In this document: piece after piece, positions 63,970 through 64,000 of the stretch
Numbering within the stretch: the stretch's first letter is position 1
How the letters are laid out: every line of letters starts with the position of its first letter
Virus record (IMG/VR): IMGVR_UViG_3300033545_000002
Span: 1-64,000 of that record
DNA: 64,000 nucleotides
Direction: 5' to 3' (one strand)
Origin: a virus
Notes under the pieces: model-generated
What the model was told of the DNA's origin: nothing
Database searches by the model: none
What the model saw: the letters and a program-made list of their open reading frames with translations, nothing else
Position numbers and translations under genes: made by a program

Positions 63970-64000
63970 TTAGTAAATCTTTTATAATACTCCCCTTCAA
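63970..64000. other. Window-edge sequence, no gene called
   Basis: The last 31 bases are upstream of the leftward fucosyltransferase-like gene. No start or motif is visible; the neighbour to the right is unknown. Confidence 0.6.

Noticed and set aside
1-64000. CRISPR array or tRNA genes
   Set aside because: I saw no regular repeat-spacer array and no cloverleaf-like sequence in the gaps, though tRNA detection by eye is limited.

Overview
This window looks like the late/structural half, plus part of the early region, of a tailed double-stranded DNA phage that infects a member of the Bacteroidetes. Three things point to the host. Promoter-like sites match the Bacteroidetes form TTTG-N20-TAnnTTTG. 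Start codons are preceded by A-rich DNA rather than Shine-Dalgarno sequences. Sec signal peptides end in A-Q. The phage call rests on a terminase large subunit, a portal-type protein, a scaffold/capsid pair, giant virion proteins and a lysis cassette. The gene style recalls crAss-like and other large podovirus-type Bacteroidetes phages, but that placement is not proven here.

Layout. Bases 1-94 hold the start of a leftward gene cut by the window edge. Bases 183-5296 are a rightward array of small early genes (GIY-YIG nuclease, HTH protein, DUF551, a predicted DNA methylase-like protein, DUF4326, many unknowns) closed by a strong terminator at 5324-5346. Nearly everything from 5330 to 64000 is leftward. 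Reading leftward from the right edge: a glycosyltransferase/methyltransferase cluster (58.6-64 kb), a winged-helix protein, a phased repeat array, a zinc-ribbon protein, the terminase, two GroES-like proteins, the portal, a two-gene rightward island (50.5-51.5 kb), scaffold, major capsid and head/connector proteins (40-49 kb), tail and ejection proteins (24-40 kb), and a metabolic insert of Asp/Glu racemase, S51 peptidase and ATP-grasp ligase (20.9-23.6 kb). Then come Sec-targeted fibre-like proteins including one with an SGNH hydrolase (12.5-19.8 kb), an IS200/IS605-type element (about 11.22-12.47 kb), a lysis cassette (8.2-11.2 kb) that ends in a terminator, and a short leftward operon started by a ribbon-helix-helix protein (5.3-8.15 kb).

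Most distinctive points. (1) The IS200/IS605 element carries an HNH nuclease fused to only the last ~42 residues of TnpB, with both end hairpins intact. (2) The racemase-peptidase-ATP-grasp operon sits among virion genes and is translationally coupled to them. (3) A helically phased GTGGAAC array lies between a winged-helix gene and the terminase, and could be a pac site or an operator. (4) Two adjacent GroES-like proteins lie in the head operon. (5) A 99-residue protein carries a fragment resembling the major capsid protein. Several genes of 31-46 codons were found by reading the gaps between larger genes.
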